Below, piece by piece: positions 1-8,361 of a stretch of 33,108 bases of DNA (positions are counted from its first letter, which is position 1; each line of letters starts with the position of its first letter). Below the pieces are notes generated by a model, which was not told the DNA's origin, did no database searches, and saw only the letters and a list, made by a program, of their open reading frames with translations. Source of the stretch: Deltaproteobacteria bacterium (GTDB taxonomy: Bacteria; Myxococcota_A; Polyangia; JACPQR01); contig JACPQR010000202.1 of the NCBI GenBank assembly GCA_016190375.1, forward strand, positions 1 to 33,108. Reading direction: 5' to 3'. The translations under genes and the position numbers were made by a program.

Positions 1-1
1 G

Positions 2-307
2 CACTGGAGCGCGCAGTACCGGAAGATCTTCACGGGGCGTGCGGCTCCACGCAGCCCGGCCCCGTGCGGACTCGACCTGCCCTGCGAGGACGGCGGGCCG
101 CCGGGTGGCGACGGCGACGACGCCGACGGCCGTGACGGCAGCCCCGGATACGGCGACGGAGACGGCGGCGACCTCCCCTACTCCGGCGCGACCGGCTGCG
201 GCTGCCGCGCCGGGGGCGCTCGCGGCAGCCCAGCCGCGACGCTCGCACTGGTCGCGCTCCTCATGCGGCGCCGCAGGGTGTCCGGGACGCCGGGCGAGCC
301 GCGGTAG
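2..307 (+). CDS. C-terminal end of a surface protein with MYXO-CTERM sorting tail (partial)
   Basis: Only the last 101 codons are inside the window; the start lies upstream. The visible part is a Gly/Asp-rich low-complexity linker followed by a tripartite tail: the Cys-containing motif TGCGCRAGG, a hydrophobic stretch (ATLALVALLM) and an Arg cluster (RRRR) just before the end. That order, short GCGC-type motif then a membrane helix then basic residues, is the MYXO-CTERM sorting signal of myxobacterial surface proteins, which are processed at the Cys and displayed on the cell surface. The function of the missing N-terminal part cannot be told. Stop is TAG at 305-307. Confidence 0.75.
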   Translation, partial: HWSAQYRKIFTGRAAPRSPAPCGLDLPCEDGGPPGGDGDDADGRDGSPGYGDGDGGDLPYSGATGCGCRAGGARGSPAATLALVALLMRRRRVSGTPGEPR

Positions 308-392
308 GTAGAAAGCGCGGGCGGGGCCCAAATGCCCGACTGCTGCGGCCGTGCCCTGGCGCCTGACCCGCGGCCGGATAATAGATCCGTCA

Positions 393-1160
393 GTGACAGC
401 GCCGCCCGCCCGCCTCCGGCTGATGACGTACAACGTCCACCGCTGCGTCGGAGGTGACGGACGTCATGACCCCGATCGTATCGCGGAGGTGATCGCCGGG
501 CCCGCCCCGGATGTGGTCGCGCTGCAAGAGCTCGACGTGAACCGCGACCGGACCGGGCGGATCAACCAGCCCGAGCTGATTGCGGCCAGGCTCGACATGG
601 CCTTCCACTTCTCGCCGGCGTACGTCGTGGAGGACGGCCACTACGGGAACGCCATCCTGAGCCGCCTGCCGATCAGAATCATGCGCGAGGGCCCGCTCCC
701 GAGGGTTCGGATGCCCTGGCGGCGCGAGGGCCGCGGTGCGCTCTGGGCGGCCGTCTCCTGGGCAGGCGCCGACCTCAACGTGATCGCGACGCACCTGGGC
801 CTCCTCCCGAGTGAGCGCAGGGCCCAGGCCGCCGCGCTCCTGGGAAGCGACTGGCTCGGCCACGCCGCCTGCCGGGGTCCCCGCGTCGTGTGCGGTGATC
901 TGAACAGCCTCCCGGGCTCGGCCGCGTTCCGCAGGCTCGAGGCCGGCCTCGTCGACGCCGCCGCCTCGGCGGCGCGTGACGGCGCGCAGTCCGTCAGGAC
1001 GTTCCCGTCGCTGTGGCCGCTCCTGCGCCTCGACCACGTCTTCCACAGCCGCGATCTGCGCGCCCTGGCCGTCCACGTTCCATCGAATCGCATCAGCCGG
1101 CTGGCCTCGGATCACCTGCCCTTCGTGGTCGACATCCTCATGGACGGGGGCGAGACGTGA
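393..1160 (+). CDS. Endonuclease/exonuclease/phosphatase-family hydrolase
   Basis: A protein of about 255 residues with the metal-dependent EEP fold shared by DNase I, exonuclease III and phosphodiesterases. Motifs appear in the usual order: TYNVH (metal-site Asn), LQELD (metal-binding Glu), GNAILSR, THLGL, GDLNSLPGS (Asp/Asn pair) and SDHLPF (catalytic Asp-His). The spacing is complete, so it is probably active. The substrate is unknown; this branch is often paired with phospholipase D proteins, which suggests a phosphodiester of lipid or nucleic acid origin. The start is uncertain. GTG at 393 keeps the strand leading into TYNVH; GTG at 351 or ATG at 423 are alternatives, and none has a clear ribosome site. 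Its stop overlaps the start of the next gene (GTGA), implying coupled translation. Confidence 0.8.
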   Translation: MTAPPARLRLMTYNVHRCVGGDGRHDPDRIAEVIAGPAPDVVALQELDVNRDRTGRINQPELIAARLDMAFHFSPAYVVEDGHYGNAILSRLPIRIMREGPLPRVRMPWRREGRGALWAAVSWAGADLNVIATHLGLLPSERRAQAAALLGSDWLGHAACRGPRVVCGDLNSLPGSAAFRRLEAGLVDAAASAARDGAQSVRTFPSLWPLLRLDHVFHSRDLRALAVHVPSNRISRLASDHLPFVVDILMDGGET

Positions 1161-2707
1161 GGCCCATCCTGCAGGCGGGGCGCAACGCGTGGGTGGTCGA
1201 CGATGTCGACGAGGCCGGCGTTCTCATCGACGGGCTGGACTACTACCGCGCCTTCTACGCGGCCGCACGGGCGGCGCGAGCCTACATCCTGATCGCCGGA
1301 TGGCAGTTCGACAGGGACGTCGCCCTCGTGCGGGGCGACGACCTCGTCGAGGTCGACGGCCCCGTCGGCTTCCGGGCTTTCCTGAGCCATCTGTGCGAGA
1401 AAAACCCCGATCTCGAGGTCCGCATCCTGGCCTGGGACTTCCACGCCGTCTACGCGTTCGAGCGCGAGTGGTTCGAGAAGCTCTTCTTCGACCTCGGCGC
1501 GCACGAGCGGATCGTCTACCGGACCGACTCGTGCCATCCGGTCGGCGCGAGCCACCACCAGAAGTTCGTGGTGGTGGACGGGGAGATCGGTTTTCTGGGA
1601 GGCACCGACATCTGCGCGCACCGCTGGGACGACCGCCGGCACCTGCCCCGAAACCCCGACCGCACCGACGCCGGCGGGATCGCATACGGCCCCTATCACG
1701 AGGTCCAGGCCTATCTTCGCGGGCCCGCGGTGCAACGTCTCACCGAGCTGTTCCGCGAGCGGTGGAGGTCGTCGGGCGGAGGCGAGCTGAGACTGCCTTC
1801 GGTCGCCCGCCCGCCCGCCGCGGCCATCAGGCCGACCATATCGCTGCCCACCCGGAAGGCCGCCCTCAGCCGCACGCGAGGGGCAGACATCGTGCCGCTT
1901 CACGAGGCAATCCACGAGACCAGAGACCTCTTCGTGGATGCGATCGGCGCCGCCCAGCGGCTGATCTACCTCGAGACCCAGTACTTCACGGCCCGGGCCG
2001 TCCACGAGGCGCTCCTCTTGCGCATGCAAGACGACGGTCGACCGAGGCCGGAGATCGTGCTGGTCCTGCCGTCGCGGGCCTGGGCCCGTCCCGAGGCCCT
2101 GGCTGTCGGCCGCGCTCAGGCGCGCGTCATCACCGACCTCGTCGACCGCGCCGGGCGGACCGGAACGCGGCTCGGCGTCTACGCCACGGCACCGCCGGGT
2201 AACGCGCTGCCCGACGGCGGAACGTTCATCCACTCGAAGGTGCTCTGCGTGGACGATCGGTTCCTCTGCGTCGCGTCGGCGAACGCCACCAATCGGAGCA
2301 TGGGGCTCGACACGGAGCTCAACGTGTCCTGGGAGGCGACCGAGGGCAGTCCGCTCGAGCGCGCGATCCGCCGGACGCGGGTCAGCCTGCTCGCGGAGCA
2401 CTGCGGGCTCGGTGGCGAGCGGGCGATCCGGGCGCTCGCGCGACCCGACGGGCTGGTTCGCTTCCTGGACGGGATGACCGCGGACCCCTCCGCGCGGCTT
2501 CGCCGGTATCGCCCGCCGCCCGCCGACGCTGGCCTTCTCTCGCTCATCGACCCGGACGGTTCCGCCTTCGACCCGGATCGGCCGTTCGTCGAGGCCGACC
2601 TGCACGAGCTGGTCGCTTCGTCCTCGTGCAGCCTCCTGGCCCGGCTGGTCCGTCTCGTCAACCGGCTCCTCGTTGGCGGCGAAGCGCAGCCAGCCACCGG
2701 CCGGTGA
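1157..2707 (+). CDS. Phospholipase D-family protein (two HKD motifs)
   Basis: A 516-residue protein with both HxKxxxxD signatures of the phospholipase D superfamily. The first is HHQKFVVVDG (H134, K136, D141), followed by GFLGGTDI. The second is HSKVLCVDD (H359, K361, D366), followed by SANATNRSMGLDTELN. Each motif supplies half of one active site for phosphodiester hydrolysis or transfer through a phospho-histidine intermediate. No signal peptide or clear membrane helix is visible, so it is probably cytoplasmic or peripheral. The GTG start at 1157 overlaps the stop of the upstream EEP hydrolase, so the two are almost certainly one transcript. EEP and PLD modules also occur fused in single bacterial proteins, which supports a shared role. 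Phospholipid phosphodiesterase is the likeliest activity, but a cardiolipin synthase-like transferase cannot be excluded. Confidence 0.85.
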   Translation: MRPILQAGRNAWVVDDVDEAGVLIDGLDYYRAFYAAARAARAYILIAGWQFDRDVALVRGDDLVEVDGPVGFRAFLSHLCEKNPDLEVRILAWDFHAVYAFEREWFEKLFFDLGAHERIVYRTDSCHPVGASHHQKFVVVDGEIGFLGGTDICAHRWDDRRHLPRNPDRTDAGGIAYGPYHEVQAYLRGPAVQRLTELFRERWRSSGGGELRLPSVARPPAAAIRPTISLPTRKAALSRTRGADIVPLHEAIHETRDLFVDAIGAAQRLIYLETQYFTARAVHEALLLRMQDDGRPRPEIVLVLPSRAWARPEALAVGRAQARVITDLVDRAGRTGTRLGVYATAPPGNALPDGGTFIHSKVLCVDDRFLCVASANATNRSMGLDTELNVSWEATEGSPLERAIRRTRVSLLAEHCGLGGERAIRALARPDGLVRFLDGMTADPSARLRRYRPPPADAGLLSLIDPDGSAFDPDRPFVEADLHELVASSSCSLLARLVRLVNRLLVGGEAQPATGR

Positions 2708-2841
2708 GGGCGGACTCCAGCGAGAAAACGGAGGAATCCGGCGCCGACTGTCCATCGGCGGGCGATCCGGGATCCAAAGTCCGGGGGCGGAACAGGCCCA
2801 GAATCTGCACTTGACCAACCGCTGGCCCCCCGGCTAGCACC

Positions 2842-3759
2842 ATGCTGATGAAGAAGGACTTCCTGTCCATTCGGGACTGTTCGCCCGAGGAAATCAGGCG
2901 AATCCTGTCCCTCGCCGCCGAGATCAAGGCCGAGCCGGGCAAGTTCTCGAAGGCGCTCGAGGGCAAGGCGCTCGCGATGCTCTTCGAGAAGCCGTCGCTG
3001 AGGACCCGTGTCACGTTCGACGTGGGGATCCACCAGCTCGGAGGCTTCTCGGTCCTCCTGGGCCCCGCCGAGATCAACCTCGGCAAGCGCGAGTCGCTCC
3101 CGGACGTGGCGAAGAACCTGGAGCGGATGGTCCAGGGGATCATGGTCCGGACCTTCGGGCACGACATCGTCGAGAAGCTCGCGGCCCACGCGAAGATCCC
3201 CGTGATCAACGGCCTCACCGACCTCAGCCATCCCTGCCAGGCCATCGGCGACTTCCAGACCATCCTCGAGGTCAAGGGAAAGCTCGAGGGCCTGAAGCTC
3301 GCGTTCGTGGGGGACGGAAACAACGTCGCGAGCTCCCTCGTCCTCGCGGCGGCGCTGGTCGGGATGCGGATCGCGGTTGCGTCGCCCCCCGGGTACGTCC
3401 TTCGCGCCCAGGTTGCCTCGTGGGCACGAGAGCGCGCCGTCCCCGGGTTCGAGCTGGTCGTGACCAGCGATCCAGTCGAGGCGGTGCAGGGGGCCGACGT
3501 CGTCTACACCGATGTCTGGGCGAGCATGGGCCAGGAGTCCGAGGCCGCCCAGCGCAAGGCCGTCTTCCTTCCCTACCAGGTCAACGAGACGCTGTTCGCG
3601 AGGGCGAAGCCGGACGCCATCTTCATGCACTGCCTGCCCGCCCATCGCGGCGAGGAGGTGACCGATGCGGTGATCGACTCGCCTCGATCGGTCGTGTACC
3701 AGGAGGCCGAGAACCGCCTTCACTCGCAGAAGGCGATCATGGTCCTCCTGATGAAGTGA
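2842..3759 (+). CDS. argF: Ornithine carbamoyltransferase
   Basis: 305 residues, the normal length for this enzyme, which interconverts ornithine plus carbamoyl phosphate and citrulline plus phosphate. The carbamoyl-phosphate loop is FEKPSLRTR (SxRTR at residues 52-56), then MVRTF, HPCQ at about 130, DVWASMGQE (ornithine-side loop) and HCLPAHRG at about 263. These fit an ornithine rather than an aspartate enzyme. It is the first gene of a five-gene operon, with only 6 bp to carbamate kinase. Pairing with a kinase and an ornithine aminotransferase suggests a catabolic direction (citrulline to ornithine), although the same enzyme could act in arginine synthesis. ATG at 2842 has no clear Shine-Dalgarno sequence; ATG at 2848 (MKKDFLSIRDC) is the alternative. 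Confidence 0.95.
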   Translation: MLMKKDFLSIRDCSPEEIRRILSLAAEIKAEPGKFSKALEGKALAMLFEKPSLRTRVTFDVGIHQLGGFSVLLGPAEINLGKRESLPDVAKNLERMVQGIMVRTFGHDIVEKLAAHAKIPVINGLTDLSHPCQAIGDFQTILEVKGKLEGLKLAFVGDGNNVASSLVLAAALVGMRIAVASPPGYVLRAQVASWARERAVPGFELVVTSDPVEAVQGADVVYTDVWASMGQESEAAQRKAVFLPYQVNETLFARAKPDAIFMHCLPAHRGEEVTDAVIDSPRSVVYQEAENRLHSQKAIMVLLMK

Positions 3760-3765
3760 GACGCC

Positions 3766-4716
3766 ATGGCCAGGTCAGCGCTCATCGCCGTCGGGGGCAA
3801 CTCCCTCATCCGGGCCGGAGAGAAGGGCGTGATCTCCGAGCAGCTCGCCAACGCGCGACGCACGGCAGCCGCCGTGGTCGGGCTCCTCGACGACGAGTGG
3901 CGGATCGTCCTCACGCACGGCAACGGTCCCCAGGTGGGAGCGGCGCTCCTGCGCTCCGAGCGGGCGAGCGACCAGGTCTACGGGCAACCGCTCGACGTCT
4001 GCGACGCGGCGACTCAGGGAGAGATCGGGTACCTCTTGCAGCAGTCGCTGTGCAACGAGCTCGGGGCGGCCGGCAAGCAGATGCACGTCGCGACGATCCT
4101 CACCCAGGTCGTGGTCTCGCCCGACGACCCGGCGATGAAGAACCCGACCAAGCCGGTCGGACCGTTCTACTCGCGCGAGGACGCGGAGGAGAAGGCGCGG
4201 CTGCTCGGCTGGCAGATCGTCGAGGACGCGGCCCGCGGCTATCGTCGCGTCGTCCCTTCTCCGGAGCCGATCGCCGTCGTCGAGGAGGACGTCATCCGCA
4301 AGCTCCTCGCGCAGGGCGTGCTCCTCATCGCGGCGGGCGGAGGCGGGATCCCGGTGGTCCGCGAGGGCGAACGGCTCCGCGGGATCGAGGCGGTGATCGA
4401 CAAGGACCGTGTCGCGGCGCTCCTCGCGCTGCGGCTGGGCGTCGATCTGTTCGTCATCTCCACGGACGCCGACGCGGTCTATCTCGACTACAAGAAGCCC
4501 ACCCAGCGCCGGCTCGATCGGGTGACCTGCGATGAGCTCGAGCAACACCACAGGGACCGGCAGTTTCCGCCGGGAAACATGGGTCCGAAGGTAGAGTCGG
4601 CGATCCGCTTCCTTCGCGGGGGTGGACGCGAGGTCATCATCACGTGCTACGAACAGCTCCTGGACGCGGTCAGGGGCACGGCGGGCACGCACGTGGTCGC
4701 AGAGCAGGGAAAATGA
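3766..4716 (+). CDS. arcC: Carbamate kinase
   Basis: 316 residues, the full length of carbamate kinase, which makes ATP from carbamoyl phosphate and ADP (releasing carbamate) or runs in reverse. Family landmarks are AVGGNSLI near the start, LTHGNGPQVG, the conserved PTKPVGPFY segment, VVPSPEP, AAGGGGIPV, VIDKDR with the downstream LFVISTDADAVY, and FPPGNMGPKVESA near the C terminus. This is an amino-acid-kinase-fold protein with all expected blocks. It sits 6 bp after ornithine carbamoyltransferase, and its stop overlaps the ATG of the next gene by four bases (ATGA), so it is translationally coupled to the second carbamoyltransferase. With argF and the aminotransferase it would allow ATP recovery from citrulline; no arginine deiminase is present in the window. 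Confidence 0.95.
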   Translation: MARSALIAVGGNSLIRAGEKGVISEQLANARRTAAAVVGLLDDEWRIVLTHGNGPQVGAALLRSERASDQVYGQPLDVCDAATQGEIGYLLQQSLCNELGAAGKQMHVATILTQVVVSPDDPAMKNPTKPVGPFYSREDAEEKARLLGWQIVEDAARGYRRVVPSPEPIAVVEEDVIRKLLAQGVLLIAAGGGGIPVVREGERLRGIEAVIDKDRVAALLALRLGVDLFVISTDADAVYLDYKKPTQRRLDRVTCDELEQHHRDRQFPPGNMGPKVESAIRFLRGGGREVIITCYEQLLDAVRGTAGTHVVAEQGK

Positions 4717-5627
4717 GACTCCAGCACGTCGTCGAATCGCAGCAGTTCACGGTCCCGCTCCTCATGGAGCTCTTCCAGCGCACCCGGAGGATGGAGCGGA
4801 TCGTCGCGCGCGGAGGAACAGAGGACTATCACCACAAGGTGATGGCGACGCTGTTCTACTCGCCATCGACCCGGACCCGATTCTCGTTCGAGGCCGCGAT
4901 GTACCGGCTCGGCGGCAAGGTCATGTCCACCGAGCAGGCCCGGATGTTCTCGTCCGAGGTGGAGGGCGAGCAGCTCGAGGACACGATCCGGATCCTCGCC
5001 GGGATCACCGACGTGATCGTCATCCGGCACAACGAGACCGGCGGCGCGGAGCGCGCGGCCCAGGTCTCGAGGGTCCCGGTGATCAACGCGGGCGACGGTC
5101 AAGGCGGCCAGCACCCGAGCCAGGCGCTCCTCGACCTGTACACGATCTACCGCGAAAGGCGGAGCCTGGACGGCCTGACGATCGCGATCATCGGCGAGCT
5201 CGACGGCGGCCGGACGGCCCGATCGCTCGCGTATCTTCTGAGCAAGTTCGAGCGCGTGAAGATCTTCTTCGTCAGCCCGCCCGAGGTCCAGATGAAGCAG
5301 GACATCCTGGACCACCTCGACGAGCACGACGTGTGGTACGCGCTCGAGTCGAACGTCGACAGGGTCGTCGGAGAAGTGGACGTCGTCTACCAGACCCGGA
5401 TTCGACCCGAACGCGTCGCGGACCGCCGCAGCCTCGGGGGCTTCACGATCGACTCGTCGGTCCTGCGGGCGATGAAACCGGACGCGATGATCCTGCACCC
5501 GTTGCCCCGGACCGTCGAGCTCGACAGGACGGTGGACGGCGACCCGCGGGCCCTGTACTTCCGGCAGGCAGAGAACGGCCTGTACGTCCGGATGGCCCTC
5601 TTGACGATGGTCTGGGGCGACGACTGA
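4713..5627 (+). CDS. pyrB: Aspartate carbamoyltransferase-family protein with altered acceptor-site residues
   Basis: 304 residues, close to the PyrB catalytic chain, and the numbering happens to match the E. coli enzyme. The carbamoyl-phosphate residues are all present: STRTR at 52-56, RH at 105-106, HPSQ from 134, RT at 167-168 and HPLPR. Two residues that contact aspartate differ. The 80s loop reads SEVEGE, giving Glu at 84 where Lys84 is expected, and the TRVQ motif reads TRIR, giving Arg at 231 where Gln is expected; Arg229 is kept. No regulatory chain (pyrI) or other pyrimidine gene is nearby. The neighbours are carbamate kinase upstream (4-bp overlap) and ornithine aminotransferase downstream. 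It may carbamoylate an amine other than aspartate; that is inference, and a plain PyrB annotation may be wrong. The start is the ATG overlapping the arcC stop. Confidence 0.85.
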   Translation: MRLQHVVESQQFTVPLLMELFQRTRRMERIVARGGTEDYHHKVMATLFYSPSTRTRFSFEAAMYRLGGKVMSTEQARMFSSEVEGEQLEDTIRILAGITDVIVIRHNETGGAERAAQVSRVPVINAGDGQGGQHPSQALLDLYTIYRERRSLDGLTIAIIGELDGGRTARSLAYLLSKFERVKIFFVSPPEVQMKQDILDHLDEHDVWYALESNVDRVVGEVDVVYQTRIRPERVADRRSLGGFTIDSSVLRAMKPDAMILHPLPRTVELDRTVDGDPRALYFRQAENGLYVRMALLTMVWGDD

Positions 5628-5640
5628 TCGAGGAGGCGAC

Positions 5641-6921
5641 ATGAGCGAGGACACACGGGGGCTCTTCGAGCAAGGACTCAGGCGAGGCGCCCGCGGCCTC
5701 GGCACGGGGGTGGATCGAGGGACGAGAATGAGCACGAAGGATCTGATCGATCTCGAGGACCGGTACGGCGCCCACAACTACCACCCGCTGGACGTCGTCA
5801 TCGAGCGCGCCCGTGGGGTCTGGGTCTGGGACCTCGACGGCAAGCGGTACCTCGACTGTCTCGCCGCGTACTCGGCGGTCAACCAGGGGCACTGCCATCC
5901 CAGGGTCCTCGAGGCGCTGGTGGCCCAGGCTGGCAAGGTCGCGCTCACCTCGCGCGCGTTCCGCAACGACCAGCTCCCGCTCCTGTACGAGGAGCTCCAC
6001 GAGCTGACGGGCATGGACGTGGCGCTGCCGATGAACACGGGCGCCGAGGCAGTCGAGACGGCGATCAAGGCCGCGCGCAAGTGGGGCTACGAGAGGAAGG
6101 GGATCCCCGAGGACCAGGCCGAGCTCGTGGTCTCGGCCGGCAACTTCCACGGCCGAACCATCACGATCGTCAGCTTCTCGACCGAGGCGCAGTACCGGCG
6201 GGGCTTCGGGCCGATGACCCCGGGCTTCCGGGTGATCCCGTACGGCGATGCCGACGCCCTGGCGAAGGCGATCGGGCCGAACACCTGCGGCTTCCTCGTC
6301 GAGCCGATCCAGGGCGAGGCCGGGATCATCATCCCGCCGCGCGGCTTCCTGGCCGCGGCCCAGCAGATCTGCCGCAAGGAGCGGGTCCTGTTCATGCTCG
6401 ACGAGATCCAGACGGGCTTCGGCCGCACGGGCAAGCTGTTCGCCTACATGCACGAGGACGCGCGGCCGGACATGCTGATCGTGGGCAAGGCCTTGTCGGC
6501 GGGGTTCTACCCGGTCTCGGCCGTGCTCGGATCGCGCGAGGTCATGGACGTGTTCACGCCGGGCGACCACGGCTCGACGTTCGGCGGCAACCCCCTCGCC
6601 TGCGCCGTCGCCCGAGCGGCGCTGCGTGTCCTTCGGGACGAGAAGCTACCGGAGAGGTCCGCCGAGCTCGGCGAGTACTTCCTCGGGCGCCTGAGGACGC
6701 TCCGGAGCGAGCAGATCCGCGACATCCGCGGCAAGGGGCTCTTCATCGGCCTCGAGATGAGCGGTCCCGCGCGACCGTACTGCGAGGCGCTCGAGGAGGA
6801 GGGAATCCTCTGCAAGGAGACGCACGAGAGGGTGATCCGCTTCGCGCCCCCGCTCGTGATCGAGAGGGACGAGATCGACTGGGCGTTCGACCGGATCCGC
6901 AAGGTGGTCGAGGCGCATTGA
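5641..6921 (+). CDS. rocD: Ornithine aminotransferase
   Basis: A class III, PLP-dependent aminotransferase that moves the delta-amino group of ornithine to 2-oxoglutarate, giving glutamate semialdehyde. The N-terminal RYGAHNYHPLDVV and AYSAVNQGHCHP are characteristic of ornithine aminotransferases. The PLP site has FMLDEIQTGFGRTGK and the Schiff-base lysine in GKALSAGFYP, with GSTFGGNPLAC near the C-terminal third. The ATG at 5641 follows a strong ribosome site (GAGGAGG, spacing about five). ATG at 5728, which would remove a 29-residue extension, is a possible alternative and is closer to the usual start. Fourth gene of the operon, 13 bp after the carbamoyltransferase. It consumes the ornithine that argF would release in the catabolic direction. 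Confidence 0.93.
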   Translation: MSEDTRGLFEQGLRRGARGLGTGVDRGTRMSTKDLIDLEDRYGAHNYHPLDVVIERARGVWVWDLDGKRYLDCLAAYSAVNQGHCHPRVLEALVAQAGKVALTSRAFRNDQLPLLYEELHELTGMDVALPMNTGAEAVETAIKAARKWGYERKGIPEDQAELVVSAGNFHGRTITIVSFSTEAQYRRGFGPMTPGFRVIPYGDADALAKAIGPNTCGFLVEPIQGEAGIIIPPRGFLAAAQQICRKERVLFMLDEIQTGFGRTGKLFAYMHEDARPDMLIVGKALSAGFYPVSAVLGSREVMDVFTPGDHGSTFGGNPLACAVARAALRVLRDEKLPERSAELGEYFLGRLRTLRSEQIRDIRGKGLFIGLEMSGPARPYCEALEEEGILCKETHERVIRFAPPLVIERDEIDWAFDRIRKVVEAH

Positions 6922-6931
6922 GAGGACGAGC

Positions 6932-8344
6932 ATGGACCGGATCAAGACGATCATCATGGGAGCCGCCGGACGCGACTTCCACGACTTCAACGTGGTCTTC
7001 CGCGACGACGAGCGGTACGAGGTCGTCGCGTTCACCGCGACGCAGATCCCGAACATCGAGGGACGCCGCTACCCGGCGTCTCTCGCGGGAAAGCTCTACC
7101 CGAAGGGGATCCCCATCTTCGCGGAGAAGGATCTCACCTCGCTCATCGAGAAGCACGGCGTGACCGACGTCGTCTTCGCGTACAGCGACGTCCCGAACCA
7201 GTACGTGATGCAGAGAGGATCCGTCGTCAACGCCGCCGGCGCGCACTTCAGGCTCCTCGGCGCGCGCCCGACGATGCTTCGCAGCACGAAGCCCGTCATC
7301 TCCGTCGGCGCCGTGAGGACGGGATCGGGAAAGAGCCAGACCACGCGCCGCGTGGCGCAGATCCTTCGGGAAGCCGGCCTGCGGGTCGCGGCGGTCAGGC
7401 ACCCGATGCCGTACGGGGACCTCGCGAGGCAGCGCGTCCAGCGCTTCGGCAGCCTCGAGGACCTCGAGCGCCACTCCTGCACGATCGAGGAGATGGAGGA
7501 GTACGAGCCGCACATCGTCAGCGGCACCGTGATCTACGCGGGCGTCGACTACGGGGACATCCTGCGGCAGGCGGAGGCCGAAGCGGACGTGATCCTGTGG
7601 GACGGCGGCAACAACGATCTGCCGTTCTATCTGCCCGATCTGCACATCGTGGTCGCGGATCCGCTGCGCGTCGGCAACGAGCTCACCTACTACCCGGCCG
7701 AGGCCAACCTGCGGCTGGCCGACATCGTGATCATCAACAAGATCGACAGCGCCGATCCGACCGCGGTCGACCGGCTGCGCGCGAACGTCCGGTCCGTCAA
7801 CGCCCGTGCGACCCTCGTCGACGCGGCGTCACCGCTCTCGGTAGACCACCCCGAGCGAATCACGGGCAAGAAGGCCCTCGTGGTCGAGGACGGCCCGACG
7901 CTCACGCACGGCGAGATGCGGTTCGGCGCCGGCACGGTCGCAGCCCAGAAGTGGGGTGCCACCGAGATCATCGACCCGCGTCCCTGGACCGTCGGGACCA
8001 TTTCCGACACCTTCCGCAAGTACCCCGAGATCGGCGCCCTGCTGCCCGCCATGGGTTATGGCGACCGCCAGGTCAAGGACCTGCAGGCGACGATCAACAA
8101 GGTGCCCTGCGACGTCGTGGTCATCGGCACGCCCATCGATCTGACGCGCATCGTCAAGATCAGGAAGCCGGCCGTCCGCGTCCGCTACGACCTGCAGGAG
8201 ATTGGCCAGCCCGACCTCCGCCACCTCCTGTCGACCTTCATCGACCGCATCCCCTCCCAGGCCCGCCCCGGCCGCTCGAAGGCCGCCGCCACCGAAGGGT
8301 CCGACGGCAAGTCCCGCCGCCGCCTCGACGAGGTCGCGACCTGA
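6932..8344 (+). CDS. COG2403-type P-loop NTPase (cyclic 2,3-diphosphoglycerate synthetase-like)
   Basis: 470 residues resembling the predicted GTPases of COG2403, related to archaeal cyclic 2,3-diphosphoglycerate synthetase. The N-terminal ~115 residues form a Rossmann-like domain (TIIMGAAGRDFHDFN). A P-loop, GAVRTGSGKSQTT, lies at 126-138, and IINKIDSADP supplies an NKxD-type guanine-specificity motif at about 270. A further phosphate-binding-like segment is AGVDYGDIL. It is 10 bp downstream of ornithine aminotransferase and is the last gene of the operon. Cyclic diphosphoglycerate is an archaeal thermoprotectant and an unlikely product here. The context points instead to a step around carbamoyl phosphate or a phosphorylated amino-acid intermediate. 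The reaction is unknown. The C-terminal ~25 residues are basic, Ala-rich and probably disordered. Confidence 0.82.
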   Translation: MDRIKTIIMGAAGRDFHDFNVVFRDDERYEVVAFTATQIPNIEGRRYPASLAGKLYPKGIPIFAEKDLTSLIEKHGVTDVVFAYSDVPNQYVMQRGSVVNAAGAHFRLLGARPTMLRSTKPVISVGAVRTGSGKSQTTRRVAQILREAGLRVAAVRHPMPYGDLARQRVQRFGSLEDLERHSCTIEEMEEYEPHIVSGTVIYAGVDYGDILRQAEAEADVILWDGGNNDLPFYLPDLHIVVADPLRVGNELTYYPAEANLRLADIVIINKIDSADPTAVDRLRANVRSVNARATLVDAASPLSVDHPERITGKKALVVEDGPTLTHGEMRFGAGTVAAQKWGATEIIDPRPWTVGTISDTFRKYPEIGALLPAMGYGDRQVKDLQATINKVPCDVVVIGTPIDLTRIVKIRKPAVRVRYDLQEIGQPDLRHLLSTFIDRIPSQARPGRSKAAATEGSDGKSRRRLDEVAT

Positions 8345-8361
8345 CCGGTCGGTGCTCTGCC

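Noticed and set aside
2842..8344. Classical arginine deiminase operon
   Set aside because: No arcA (deiminase) or arcD (antiporter) is present, and a second carbamoyltransferase and a COG2403 gene are; the parts do not make the standard pathway.
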